From positions 5,973,501 through 6,037,500 of the forward strand of contig NZ_CP110973.1 of the NCBI RefSeq assembly GCF_026248825.1: a DNA stretch of 64,000 nucleotides. The letters are read 5' to 3'. This stretch comes from Larkinella insperata. Its GTDB lineage: Bacteria; Bacteroidota; Bacteroidia; Cytophagales; Spirosomataceae. Shown piece by piece: positions 8,756-17,570 of this stretch (the stretch's first letter is position 1; every line of letters begins with the position of its first letter). The translations under genes and the position numbers were made by a program. The notes below the pieces were generated by a model. That model searched no databases. It worked only from the letters and a program-made list of their open reading frames with translations, and was not told the DNA's origin.

Positions 8756-9225
8756 GACCCTAGTCCAAACTCTGCCAAAGCCCGGGGAAAATTGCTGCCT
8801 TCATGCCCGGAACGGCTTAATTTCACCAGCGCAAACCGCTGCATGACATCCAGTTGCATCCACTGCGCCACCGTTAAAGGCGGACAATTCCATTCGGCCG
8901 CTTTCTGTTGCACTTCGTCGGGCACTCGCCCCAACTCCTCCCAACTGGCATCCACCGGCGGTAACTCGCTGACGGTTTTCTGGCAGCGTTTAGCCACACA
9001 GTCGATGAGGCAATGCCGGTATTGCGCAATTTCGGATTCCGTATAACAGGGCCGCACCGCCAATTCGCGCTTTTCCAAGGCGCTCAATTTGACCCACTCG
9101 GGCAGTTTCAGCTTGAGGCCGCACGTGTCAAGCTTATACCGCACAATCATCGGAATACACCGAAACGTATCGACAAAATCGTTCTCAAAGGCAAAAAAGA
9201 CAGTTTCGACGGCTTGCGGCTTCAT
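8752..9225 (-). CDS. Nitrate reductase associated protein (Nitr_red_assoc family)
   Basis: This 157-residue soluble protein matches the small family found beside assimilatory nitrate reductases in cyanobacteria and Bacteroidota. Recognisable parts are FRCIPMIVRYKLDTCGLKL near residue 22 and the Trp/Leu-rich end LTVAQWMQLDVMQRFALVKL. The biochemical role of the family is not established; a role in maturing or stabilising the reductase is a guess from synteny. It is the last gene of the minus-strand nitrate operon, 51 bases after the rubredoxin protein. Confidence 0.87.
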   Translation of the reverse strand: MKPQAVETVFFAFENDFVDTFRCIPMIVRYKLDTCGLKLKLPEWVKLSALEKRELAVRPCYTESEIAQYRHCLIDCVAKRCQKTVSELPPVDASWEELGRVPDEVQQKAAEWNCPPLTVAQWMQLDVMQRFALVKLSRSGHEGSNFPRALAEFGLGS

Positions 9226-9276
9226 AATTTAAACGAGTTGAAAGAGACAAGGGGCAAATAAGTGCTATCCGGATGG

Positions 9277-10752
9277 TTAATCAGCTTTGATCAGCGGAAG
9301 TACCACCTCCACCATCTCGCTTTTCGGCGCATCACAAGTGGGACAGCTGTAGTTAGCGGATAATGCTTCAAACGGAACTCCGGCCGGAATACCGCTGCGC
9401 TCATCGCCGTACTGCGGATTGTACACGGTAAAACAGTATGGGCACTGGTGCACCCAATTTTCCGCGTCGACGACCAACTCGGCCGATTCTGCTTCCAGCC
9501 GCACGGTTTTCCCATTTTCCTGCGACCGTCGGTTGTTAAACTTCCGGCACAGGCGGTCGATCTGGTGGGGCACAAAGGCTTTCAGCAACCCTTTCTCAAA
9601 CCGGAAATAGGTGCGGCTATTGGGGTTAAAGTTTTCAGTAAAATAGAGATCGTAAACACTAAACAAATGAAGATGACCTATTCTCAACAGCGGTCGTTTA
9701 CGAATCAGGATGGAGCCGAACACCTCGGATTTGGGCCGCGTCTGCACACCAAAACAAAGCCCGAATGTGCGCGTATCGTGTTTGCCAAAATACCGGATAA
9801 TGTCGTTTTTCAGCCCAAGTCCTTCGTCGTTGTGGTCTTCGGTTTGCCAGGCGAGTTCATTAGCCGCGTGACGAACATTGATGTTATGCTTGCCCAGCAC
9901 GTACGACCATAATGAACGATCTTTTTCCTCAATCCCTTTCACAATCAGCGATTTCCACGGCGTTACGCAGATTTCACCGATGCGGGTTTTTAGGCATAAC
10001 GCACAGACATCCACCAGAAAATCAATCGAAAATTGTTCGTCCCTCCGGTACAGTCCCAGCCACGACCGTTGTCCATACCGGTTGAATCCTTCGTAATAAG
10101 GCAGCGAAAATTCCGGCAACTCAACCTCCTGCGTTGCGGGCTGCGTAATGAACGCTTGCCGGTGCGTAACCAGCGCGTACAGCGTTTCTTCATCCATCGA
10201 CGCCCCTGCGTTCCAGCCCTCCAGCAGGGCCGTTTCAACGGCTTTGGCCAGCCGCCCCAGATCGTTGGTATAAATCAAATCCGGCCAGCGAAACACGGTA
10301 TTGCTCTGCTTCGGGCGGACGTACAGATACCAGAAGTGCGGCTCAGGCGAAGCGATGAAGTTTAGATTACCCGTAAAAAATGGCGTAAAGCTCTGATTCG
10401 AATCCGACAGGTTAACCTTCAGGCGGGGCGGCTCCTCAAATTGATCCAACACCGTGTGGTACTCACTTTCCCGCAGCCACGCTCCCGTCCTAAACACGTC
10501 TTCCCCGCAATACGAACTGATGATATTGGGATACCGCTCCGAATTCAACTCATACCGCACCGGCAACTGTTTCAACTCTTTTTCCAGCGCCCGCATATCT
10601 TCGTAATGTACCGTCATCAACAACTGCTGACGCGCCCCGAACCGAACCTGCCGAACGTTGGCGCTGCGAGCCGCCGTCAACACCTGCTGCAACGCACCGG
10701 GCGAAACGATCCCCGCCGGGATGTTGATTTTCAAGGTATAATAGTCACGCAT
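9277..10752 (-). CDS. Degenerate nitrite/sulfite reductase-like protein with C-terminal rubredoxin domain
   Basis: The 491-residue protein has two parts. Residues 1 to about 400 show two copies of the ferredoxin-like half-domain of siroheme reductases: repeat one opens YYTLKINIPAGIVSPGALQQ and contains VRFGARQQLLMTV; repeat two contains YRRDEQFSIDFLVD and GEICVTPWKSLIVKGI. The paired Cys clusters that hold siroheme and the 4Fe-4S centre are not there: where a Cys-Pro-Asn-x-x-Cys-like loop is expected there is LSDSNQSFTPFF. The last ~60 residues are a rubredoxin with CPYC and CPTC iron ligands and the GIPAGVPFE spacer. It sits between the nitrate reductase gene and the reductase-associated gene, so an electron-carrier or scaffold role in nitrate reduction is plausible. 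Confidence 0.88.
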   Translation of the reverse strand: MRDYYTLKINIPAGIVSPGALQQVLTAARSANVRQVRFGARQQLLMTVHYEDMRALEKELKQLPVRYELNSERYPNIISSYCGEDVFRTGAWLRESEYHTVLDQFEEPPRLKVNLSDSNQSFTPFFTGNLNFIASPEPHFWYLYVRPKQSNTVFRWPDLIYTNDLGRLAKAVETALLEGWNAGASMDEETLYALVTHRQAFITQPATQEVELPEFSLPYYEGFNRYGQRSWLGLYRRDEQFSIDFLVDVCALCLKTRIGEICVTPWKSLIVKGIEEKDRSLWSYVLGKHNINVRHAANELAWQTEDHNDEGLGLKNDIIRYFGKHDTRTFGLCFGVQTRPKSEVFGSILIRKRPLLRIGHLHLFSVYDLYFTENFNPNSRTYFRFEKGLLKAFVPHQIDRLCRKFNNRRSQENGKTVRLEAESAELVVDAENWVHQCPYCFTVYNPQYGDERSGIPAGVPFEALSANYSCPTCDAPKSEMVEVVLPLIKAD

Positions 10753-10757
10753 GGTCA

Positions 10758-10851
10758 GTTATGAGTTAAGAGTTATGAATTAAGAGTTGGCTGATGCATT
10801 CTAGTTAACTGGTAATTTTTACCTCATAACTCTTAACGTTTAATTCTTCAC
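10758..10851. repeat. Intergenic inverted repeat, copy 1
   Basis: GTTAAGAGTTATGA (10765-10778) recurs inverted as TCATAACTCTTAAC (10824-10837), flanked by more of the same words (GAATTAAGAGTTGG, CTGATGCATT). The left arm lies between two operon genes; the right arm lies inside the last codons of the nitrate reductase gene and encodes its final residues. Related copies are at 14368, 30776, 32214 and 50614. Confidence 0.75.
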
Positions 10852-13800
10852 GCCCCAAAAGGATGCTGCGCACTTCCGGGCGGCAGGAGCCGCAGCCGGT
10901 GCCCGCACCGGTTTTTTGGCAGAGTTGCTGGAAGTCGGTGCAGCCATCCGCGATGGCGCGTTCGAGATTGCCCTGGCCAACGCTGTTGCAAGAGCAGACC
11001 AGCTTGCCCTCCACGGGGTCGACGGACTTGCTTGCCCGGAGCAGTTGCAGCCGCTTTTCGGACAGTTCAAGTCCGTTGGCAATCAGGTTTTGAAACTCCC
11101 GGAACTCGTTCTTATCGCCAACCAGGATAGCTCCCACCAGCTTATCGCCGTGAACAATGCATTTTTTGTAGTACCGTTTCGCCTTGTCGATAAAGACAAT
11201 TTCTTCGTACTCAGCGTGGCCCGACAATCCGGCGTTAGCGGGTACTTCGGGCAAACCGATGCTGCACAGATGCAGGCCTTCCATTTTCAGAATATTCATC
11301 GAAAGGCTACCGCGATACGGCTTGGACACATCGCCAGCCAGGAATCGGGCAGCCACCTCGGCCTGTTGTTCGGCGGCCAGCGTAATGCCCCACATCTGAC
11401 CGTTCCACTGCGCCAGCTCACCCGCGGCAAAAATGTCCGGGTCCGATGTTTGCAGATAATCGTTGACCACCACGCCCCGGTTGCATTCCAGCCCGGCTTC
11501 GCGCGCCAGTTCGATGTTTGGTTCGGTTCCAATGGCCAGCACCACCACCTGACACGGCAGTTTTAGCCCCGATTTTAACTGAATTCCTTCCACCTGCTGC
11601 GTTCCGGCAAACGTCTGAACTTCCTCGTTAAAATAGACGTCAATACCCCGGTCTTTGAGCTCCAGGTTGAGTAATTCACTGGCCAATGGATCGAGTTGGC
11701 GCTCCATAAACCGTCCCGCCCGCTGGATAACCGTCACGCGGACAGCTATCTGACGCAGCGAAGCAGCCAGCTCAAGGCCCAATAAACCGCCCCCGACAAT
11801 GACCGCGTGCGGCTCGGCTCCGTCCGGTCCGTGCTTCAGAAAGGGCATCAGTGAATCCGCATCCAGCCGCGACCTCATGTTGAAAATGCCCGGTAGACGG
11901 GGTACGCCTTTGGGCATAAAGGCACGGCTGCCGGTACCGAGCAGTAATTTGTCGTACGGGTGTTCCTGCCCGTTGCTGTCGGTCAGTATTTTAGCTTTCC
12001 GGTCGATATGGACAATGCTGACGCCTTTATGCACAACAATCCGGTTTTCCGCAAATTGCTCTTCGCGCAGCTTCACGAGTTGTTCCCAGGACTGCGCTCC
12101 GCTGATGTAATCAGGCAGCAACACCCGGTTGTAGAAGGGATAAATCTCTTTGGAGAAAACGTGAATTTCGTCCTCCGTTTCCAACGCCCGGTAGGCATTG
12201 ATAAAGCCCAATCCCGCCGAACCGGCCCCGATAATGACAATTTTTTCCGCTGGCTTCCGATAAGGTTTCACCTCGACCGCCGTAAACTTAAAATCGGGTT
12301 CCTTCGACCGGGGATCAACCAACGCGTTGGTTAAATTATTGGCTCGTACCTGATTGTTGTTCAATATTTTGCCCCAGTGCATGGGCATAAAACAAAGCCC
12401 CGGACGAACGTCCTCGGTCAATTGGGCTTTCACCCGAACCTCGCCCCGTCGGCCCTGCACCAAAACCAGTTGGCCTTCACGAATGCCGCGGATTCTGGCA
12501 TCGTTAGGGTGAATTTGCAAAAGGGGTTCCGGAATATGCTGGCCTAGTTTCGCCACCCGACCGGTTTTGGTCATGGTGTGCCATTGGTCCCGGATTCGGC
12601 CCGTGGTCAGCACGAGCGGAAAATCCTCATCCGTCGGCTCCGACGCATTCCCATCCGGAACTGCGTGAATCTGCGCCCGACCATTTGCCGTGTAAAACCG
12701 ATGATCGGCGAAAAGTCGCTTCGTTCCCACACCGTTTTCCTTTGATTGCTCCGGAAACGGCCATTGCACCGTGCGGTGTTTTTTCAATAATTCATAGCTA
12801 ACACCGGTAACGTCAATATTTGTACCGGCGGTGATGCGGGTGTATTCCTGATACACCTCAGACGCACAGGTATAGTTGAACGATTCGCCAAAGCCCATTT
12901 TCTGCGCAAACCGCCAGATAATTTCGGCATCCGGCAACGCTTCGCCCGGTGCGTCGAGGACTTTGGGCAAATAAGAAATCCGGCGCTCGGCGTTGGTCAT
13001 GGTGCCTTCCTTTTCGAGCCAGGCGGCAGCGGGTAGCACCACATCGGCAAAAGCGACCGTATCGGCCCGGCTTGAAACATCCTGCACCACCACAAACCGC
13101 GCTTTTTTCAGGGCTTTCTCAACGGCATTGGCATCCGGCATACTCACCATTGGATTCGTGTTGATGATCCAGATGGCTTTTAATTCGTCCTTCGCCAGTG
13201 CCTCAAACATTTCGGTGGCTGTCAGCCCCGGTTTGGGGGCAATGTTGACCGGTCCCTGCCAGAACGCTTCGACTTCCGCGCGGTGGGTGGCGTTGGTCAC
13301 CTCCCGGTGCGCGGGTAAACTAGTGGCCAAACCGCCTACTTCCCGACCGCCCATTGCGTTGGGTTGGCCCGTCAGCGAAAACGGACCGTTGCCGGGTGTT
13401 CCAATTTTTCCCGTAATCAGGTGTAAATTGATGAGTGACAGATTCTTGTTGACACCCACCACCGACTGATTCAGGCCCATCGTCCAGAGCGACAAAAAAC
13501 CGTTGGCACGCCCAATCCACGCAGCCGCCTGCTGAATGGCTTCGGCCTCGACTCCGCAGAGATCAGCCGCTTCTTCCACCGTTCGCTGCATCACCTGCTC
13601 GCGGTAGGCGGCAAAACCGTCCGTGTGGTCCAGCACAAAATCAGCATCAACAAAGCCGTTTTCGATCAGCAGGCGACCAATGGCATTGTTCAGCACAATG
13701 TCGGTGCCGGGCCGAATTGGCAGGTGAAGATCCGACGAGCGGGCCGTATCCGTCCGGCGGGGATCTACGCAGATGATTTTGACGTGCGGGTTAGCGGTCT

Positions 13801-14362
13801 TGTGCGCTTCGATGCGACGCCAGAGAATGGGATGACACCAGGCCGGATTGGCGCCCTGCACGAAGAAAACATCGGCCTCTTCAATGTCGTCATAGCAGAC
13901 GGGTACGGAATCCTCACCCAGCGAAAGCTTATAACCGACCACCGCCGAACTCATGCAAAGCCGGGAGTTCGTGTCGATGTTGTTGGAGCCAATAAACCCT
14001 TTAATGAGCTTGTTAACCAGGTAATATTCTTCCGTCAGGCACTGCCCCGACACGTAAAACGCCACAGAATCAGGGCCGTATTTTTGAATGAATGTCTTGA
14101 AAATGGCTGCGGTCCGTTCCAGAGCTGTATCCCAGCCAACCCGTTGCAACGGCATCGACCGCCCAAACCGCATCTGCGGATACAGTAATCGATCTGACCC
14201 ATCCATCACCGTATAGTGCAGATTCATCCCCTTCGAACAAAGCATTCCGCGATTAGACGGATGTTCTTTGTCGCCCTCAACCGTCAGTCGGCCATTCGGC
14301 TCCTGTTTGACCACGATTCCGCAGCCAACTCCGCAGTAACAACAGGTAGTTTGATGAGTCAT
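10805..14362 (-). CDS. nasC: Assimilatory nitrate reductase: molybdopterin, FAD and BFD modules in one chain
   Basis: The 1185-residue cytoplasmic enzyme should reduce nitrate to nitrite. Residues 1 to about 690 are a bis-MGD molybdopterin oxidoreductase. The N-terminal 4Fe-4S ligands are CCYCGVGC and, about 30 residues later, MLCSKG. From about residue 705 (KIVIIGAGSAGLGFINAY) there is a NirB-like FAD/NAD(P)H disulfide-reductase module with a second dinucleotide motif, VIVGGGLLGLELAASL. Residues about 1120-1170 form a BFD-like [2Fe-2S] domain with CSC and CGSC ligands. In Klebsiella the catalytic and reductase functions are separate proteins; here one polypeptide should take NAD(P)H electrons straight to molybdenum. 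The last ~14 residues are encoded by part of an intergenic-type repeat. The gene symbol is by analogy. Confidence 0.94.
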   Translation of the reverse strand: MTHQTTCCYCGVGCGIVVKQEPNGRLTVEGDKEHPSNRGMLCSKGMNLHYTVMDGSDRLLYPQMRFGRSMPLQRVGWDTALERTAAIFKTFIQKYGPDSVAFYVSGQCLTEEYYLVNKLIKGFIGSNNIDTNSRLCMSSAVVGYKLSLGEDSVPVCYDDIEEADVFFVQGANPAWCHPILWRRIEAHKTANPHVKIICVDPRRTDTARSSDLHLPIRPGTDIVLNNAIGRLLIENGFVDADFVLDHTDGFAAYREQVMQRTVEEAADLCGVEAEAIQQAAAWIGRANGFLSLWTMGLNQSVVGVNKNLSLINLHLITGKIGTPGNGPFSLTGQPNAMGGREVGGLATSLPAHREVTNATHRAEVEAFWQGPVNIAPKPGLTATEMFEALAKDELKAIWIINTNPMVSMPDANAVEKALKKARFVVVQDVSSRADTVAFADVVLPAAAWLEKEGTMTNAERRISYLPKVLDAPGEALPDAEIIWRFAQKMGFGESFNYTCASEVYQEYTRITAGTNIDVTGVSYELLKKHRTVQWPFPEQSKENGVGTKRLFADHRFYTANGRAQIHAVPDGNASEPTDEDFPLVLTTGRIRDQWHTMTKTGRVAKLGQHIPEPLLQIHPNDARIRGIREGQLVLVQGRRGEVRVKAQLTEDVRPGLCFMPMHWGKILNNNQVRANNLTNALVDPRSKEPDFKFTAVEVKPYRKPAEKIVIIGAGSAGLGFINAYRALETEDEIHVFSKEIYPFYNRVLLPDYISGAQSWEQLVKLREEQFAENRIVVHKGVSIVHIDRKAKILTDSNGQEHPYDKLLLGTGSRAFMPKGVPRLPGIFNMRSRLDADSLMPFLKHGPDGAEPHAVIVGGGLLGLELAASLRQIAVRVTVIQRAGRFMERQLDPLASELLNLELKDRGIDVYFNEEVQTFAGTQQVEGIQLKSGLKLPCQVVVLAIGTEPNIELAREAGLECNRGVVVNDYLQTSDPDIFAAGELAQWNGQMWGITLAAEQQAEVAARFLAGDVSKPYRGSLSMNILKMEGLHLCSIGLPEVPANAGLSGHAEYEEIVFIDKAKRYYKKCIVHGDKLVGAILVGDKNEFREFQNLIANGLELSEKRLQLLRASKSVDPVEGKLVCSCNSVGQGNLERAIADGCTDFQQLCQKTGAGTGCGSCRPEVRSILLGREELNVKSYEVKITS

Positions 14363-14367
14363 TTTTA

Positions 14368-14447
14368 GTGATGAGTTATGAGTGAAGAATAAAGAGTTAT
14401 AAACAGGCGGAGCAACTCATACTTCTTAACCCTTCATTCTTAATTCC
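14368..14447. repeat. Intergenic inverted repeat, copy 2
   Basis: The spacer between the NarK-type gene and the nitrate reductase gene consists almost wholly of two arms. The left (14368-14400) is built from GATGAGTTATGAGTGAAG. The right (14413-14447), reversed, reads AATTAAGAATGAAGGG then TTAAGAAGTATGAGTTG. The arms are imperfect. The short loop has GGCGGAGC, shared with the copy at 30776. Confidence 0.65.
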
Positions 14448-14449
14448 TT

Positions 14450-15751
14450 TTACGCTGTTTGCAACTTTGCCTCAGCAGGTTGAGCAACGGTAGTCTTACC
14501 AAAGTTGACCAGAAACAGCAGCAGCCCGGTGATGGCAACGATGCCCCCGATGTACAGAAAGGCTTCGCCATAGCTGATCGTCTGCGATTTGAAGAGAAAG
14601 CCCATCAACATTCCGCCGATGTTGCCGCCCGCCCCGACTACGCCGGAAATTACCCCGACCGCTTTGGGATTGACAAAGGGCACGATAGCGTAGGTACCAC
14701 CGTTGGCCATTTTCAGGAATAGCGCGAACGTAATCATGGAAAGAATGGCCATCGGCAGGTTTCCGGCATTGGCAAAGAGCATAATGCCCAGCCCTTCCAG
14801 CAGCAGCATAGTGGCCAACAGAACGCCTTTGCCGCGCATTCCGTAGTTGGCCCCTACTTTGTCGGCCACAATCCCGCCCAGCGCCCGGGCAAAAATGTTC
14901 ATGAAACCGAACAGCATGGCCCAGAAGCCCGCTTCGGTTTCCTGCATGTGGAAATTATCAAAGAAATAAAGCGAAGCCACCCCATCGAAGGTGATTTCCA
15001 TGCCAAAGCAGCAAGCATATGCCAGCGCCAGCGCCCACACCCGGATATCAGCGCACGCTTTCCCGAAACTAACCTTCTCCCCTTTATCCGCCGTGCGCCG
15101 AATCTCCTCGTAGTTTCCGTTGGGTGTGTCTTTTGTAAATCGGTAATAAATAAATGCCATGATGAGCATCATCACACCCGGTACAATCATCGCCAGCCGC
15201 CAGGCTTCTGGTTTTGTGTAGCCGAAACCGATGATGGTGGCCATAATCAGGGGCATGGCTAACTGGGTAATGCCCCCGCCGAGGTTCCCCCAACCGCCCG
15301 CAACGGCGTTGGCCGTGCCTTTGATTTTGGGCGCAAACATCATCGACGTGTGGAACTGGGTAATCACAAACGACGCCCCAATCACGCCAATAGCCAGCCG
15401 GAATAGCAGGAAGGTGGTGTAATCGTGGGCCAGACCAACCAGCATGACCGGAAACGCCCCCAGCACCAGCAAAGCCGTGTAGGTTTTCCGTGGCCCCCAG
15501 GTATCGCAAAGACGACCGATAATCAGCCGGGCAAAAATGGTGGCCGAAACGGCAGCAATTATCGTGTTGCCTACTTCGGGTTTGGTCAGGCCCAGATCGG
15601 CGCGAATGGCGGGCATCAGCGGAGCCAACCCAAACCAGCCGAAAAAGCAGACAAAGAACGTCATCCAGGTGATGTGAAACGTCCGCATTTGAATACCGCT
15701 AAAACTGAATACGGGCAGCGTTTCCAACGGTTTATTAGCACGTGAGTTCAT
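14450..15751 (-). CDS. narK: NarK/NasA-type nitrate/nitrite transporter (MFS)
   Basis: The 433-residue inner-membrane protein has about 12 predicted helices and the MFS fold. The nitrate signature is present as AGGWGNLGGGITQLAMP (about residues 148-165), and a second conserved Gly-rich stretch is GVISGVVGAGGNIGGMLMG near residue 350. The substrate-binding Arg expected in the helices can be placed only by alignment. It lies 15 bases upstream of the porin gene's stop side and directly precedes the nitrate reductase gene in the same operon, so nitrate uptake for assimilation is the likely job. The cytoplasmic N-terminus is unusually long, with the first helix starting near residue 25. Confidence 0.93.
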   Translation of the reverse strand: MNSRANKPLETLPVFSFSGIQMRTFHITWMTFFVCFFGWFGLAPLMPAIRADLGLTKPEVGNTIIAAVSATIFARLIIGRLCDTWGPRKTYTALLVLGAFPVMLVGLAHDYTTFLLFRLAIGVIGASFVITQFHTSMMFAPKIKGTANAVAGGWGNLGGGITQLAMPLIMATIIGFGYTKPEAWRLAMIVPGVMMLIMAFIYYRFTKDTPNGNYEEIRRTADKGEKVSFGKACADIRVWALALAYACCFGMEITFDGVASLYFFDNFHMQETEAGFWAMLFGFMNIFARALGGIVADKVGANYGMRGKGVLLATMLLLEGLGIMLFANAGNLPMAILSMITFALFLKMANGGTYAIVPFVNPKAVGVISGVVGAGGNIGGMLMGFLFKSQTISYGEAFLYIGGIVAITGLLLFLVNFGKTTVAQPAEAKLQTA

Positions 15752-15766
15752 CTTGGTTCAAGCTTT

Positions 15767-17311
15767 TTAGTTAGCGAAAAAATCAGGGCGAATGTTGATC
15801 ATCAGGTAGGCCCAGGTTCCCAGCTTAGCTTTCTGGTTCATGGTGCCTTGTTTGGTGTATTCCAGCGTGTTGGTGCCGCTCATCAGCGCGTAACCCGCTT
15901 CCAGGGTCGTAAATTTGTTCAGGCCGTACGTTGCCGTGAAGTCGTATTCCAGACCCAGTCTGGAATCCAGCACAGCACCCGCCGGAGCGTCCGGCATTTT
16001 GTTATAGGTGGTGGCTGCCAGGGCGAAATAGTGTACATCCAGGGCGGTGGCTAGCCGTTTCCCGGCGTATTTAAACTTCAAAAAGGCGTCTTTCAGCCCA
16101 CCAACCGGCGAGCCTGTACCGACGTAGAAATAATCCATGTAGCCCCAGTGCTTGTGGGGTGTCCCATACAGCGGATCGAACCGGCCCGTTTCGCCCGGCC
16201 TGGCGTGGGCAGCGTTCGTTCCGGAAAGGACTTCGTAACCGGGTGTGACACTCAGCAACCCTTTCTGGAACGTAACGTTCGCTCCGTAGTGATAGGCATT
16301 GCGGATACGCAGGCCGTCGCGATCACGGCCAGTTTGCCCATAGCCAAACGCCTGCCACAGAATCTGCCCGGTTTTGATACCCGAAATTTCCCGTTGGCCC
16401 GTGAGCATGGCCCCGTAAGTAAGTCGGGAGTTTACGCCAGAAACATCATAACGGCGTCCGTATACGTAACCCGTTGTAACGCTGCCCAGCGAGTCGATGC
16501 GGTATTTCGAAAAATCATCTTTGAAGACCAGCGCCGAGAATTTGGTCCGGCCAAATGCGGGGCTGTTAAACTGACGCATAAGATACGCCATTTGAAACGC
16601 TTTGAACTGCTGGTTCTGACCATTCGTGCTGACGGCGCTAGCCACCACCGGCGCTCCGCCTTTTCCGACGGTTGGTAAAAAACCAGCCGGAACTGGCAGC
16701 GAAACGTTCTGGGTCGACAAGGCCGACGTTGGAGCGTTGGCGGGCGTATAACCCGTTCCGGTCACGCCAAACGCATCCGTATTTTGATTAAAGCCGACGC
16801 CTACATCCAACGCCCAGCCGTGGTGCTGCGCTTTCAGTAAGGCGGCATCGAACCGGCGCCCCTGCTGAAGCCAGTCGAGATTACCCAGTAGCCGCACGTC
16901 ATCATAAACCAGCTCCTGCCGACCTAGTTTGAGTGATAATCGGTCAATAGGTCTGAATTTCAGGGTACTATCCGCCCGGTTGATCAGCGTCAAATCGGCC
17001 CAGGCTTCGTGGATCATTAACCGGTTCCCGTCGGCGGCACTGATGGTGGAGGCATCCTGGCCCCACACCCGCACGTCCTGTACGGCTACGTTAACGTGCA
17101 CCCGGCTTCCTTTGTAGCCGAACATGAGCCGGGTACGCTGCGACGTAAATGCAGCCGTGCGGCTGTCTTTGGGCGTTAGATTGCCGTAGCCGTCACGCAA
17201 TTCCGTCCGCGTGCGAAGCTGACCAACCAACGAAATCTGCGCCCGGAGTTGGGTATGGAGAAGCGTCAGCAGAAAGCATACGAGAGCCATCCGCCTGAAG
17301 TAGAAATTCAT
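15767..17311 (-). CDS. Alginate-export-family outer-membrane porin
   Basis: The 514-residue precursor has a signal peptide (MNFYFRRMALVCFLLTLLHTQLRAQ region) followed by a beta-barrel. Strands alternate throughout, with a conserved opening (LVGQLRTRTELRDGYGN) and the motif RTRLMFGYKGSRVHVNVAVQ, both typical of the AlgE-like alginate_exp family. It ends DFFAN, close to the aromatic C-terminus usual for outer-membrane proteins. Because it sits inside a nitrate operon with no polysaccharide genes nearby, the most sensible reading is a nitrate/nitrite diffusion channel; that is inference from context. It is separated from cobA by 259 bases. Confidence 0.85.
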   Translation of the reverse strand: MNFYFRRMALVCFLLTLLHTQLRAQISLVGQLRTRTELRDGYGNLTPKDSRTAAFTSQRTRLMFGYKGSRVHVNVAVQDVRVWGQDASTISAADGNRLMIHEAWADLTLINRADSTLKFRPIDRLSLKLGRQELVYDDVRLLGNLDWLQQGRRFDAALLKAQHHGWALDVGVGFNQNTDAFGVTGTGYTPANAPTSALSTQNVSLPVPAGFLPTVGKGGAPVVASAVSTNGQNQQFKAFQMAYLMRQFNSPAFGRTKFSALVFKDDFSKYRIDSLGSVTTGYVYGRRYDVSGVNSRLTYGAMLTGQREISGIKTGQILWQAFGYGQTGRDRDGLRIRNAYHYGANVTFQKGLLSVTPGYEVLSGTNAAHARPGETGRFDPLYGTPHKHWGYMDYFYVGTGSPVGGLKDAFLKFKYAGKRLATALDVHYFALAATTYNKMPDAPAGAVLDSRLGLEYDFTATYGLNKFTTLEAGYALMSGTNTLEYTKQGTMNQKAKLGTWAYLMINIRPDFFAN

Positions 17312-17527
17312 GGCATAAGTGGGTTGAAAGAAAAGCGCGGCCAGCGCAAAAACAGTCGAATTCCCGGAATGGGCGTAGTCGGCAACAGCCTGTGAAGACG
17401 AATCTTGGAATTACTTACTGGATACAAATGGTCGGCAGCTCCCGAAGGACGGCAGCAGCGGAATTTGCTTTACGTCTGTTTTTTCATTTTCTTTGAACCG
17501 TTTGTGTTTTACATAGACGAACCCGTT

Positions 17528-17568
17528 AAGCCGATCCAAAGGTGCCCCCACACCGGATCGGCTTTTTT
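17528..17568 (+). terminator. Plus-strand intrinsic terminator with no obvious gene upstream
   Basis: AAGCCGATCC (17528-17537) pairs perfectly with GGATCGGCTT (17555-17564) across a 17-base loop, and a T-run follows at 17563-17568. All neighbouring genes are on the minus strand, where the trailing sequence is not T-rich. Either it ends an unannotated plus-strand transcript, or on the minus strand it acts as an mRNA-stabilising hairpin between cobA and the porin gene. Confidence 0.5.
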
Positions 17569-17570
17569 AG

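Noticed and set aside
9277..10752. Calling this gene a functional nitrite or sulfite reductase
   Set aside because: The siroheme/4Fe-4S Cys ligands are missing; only the fold resemblance and a rubredoxin domain can be supported.
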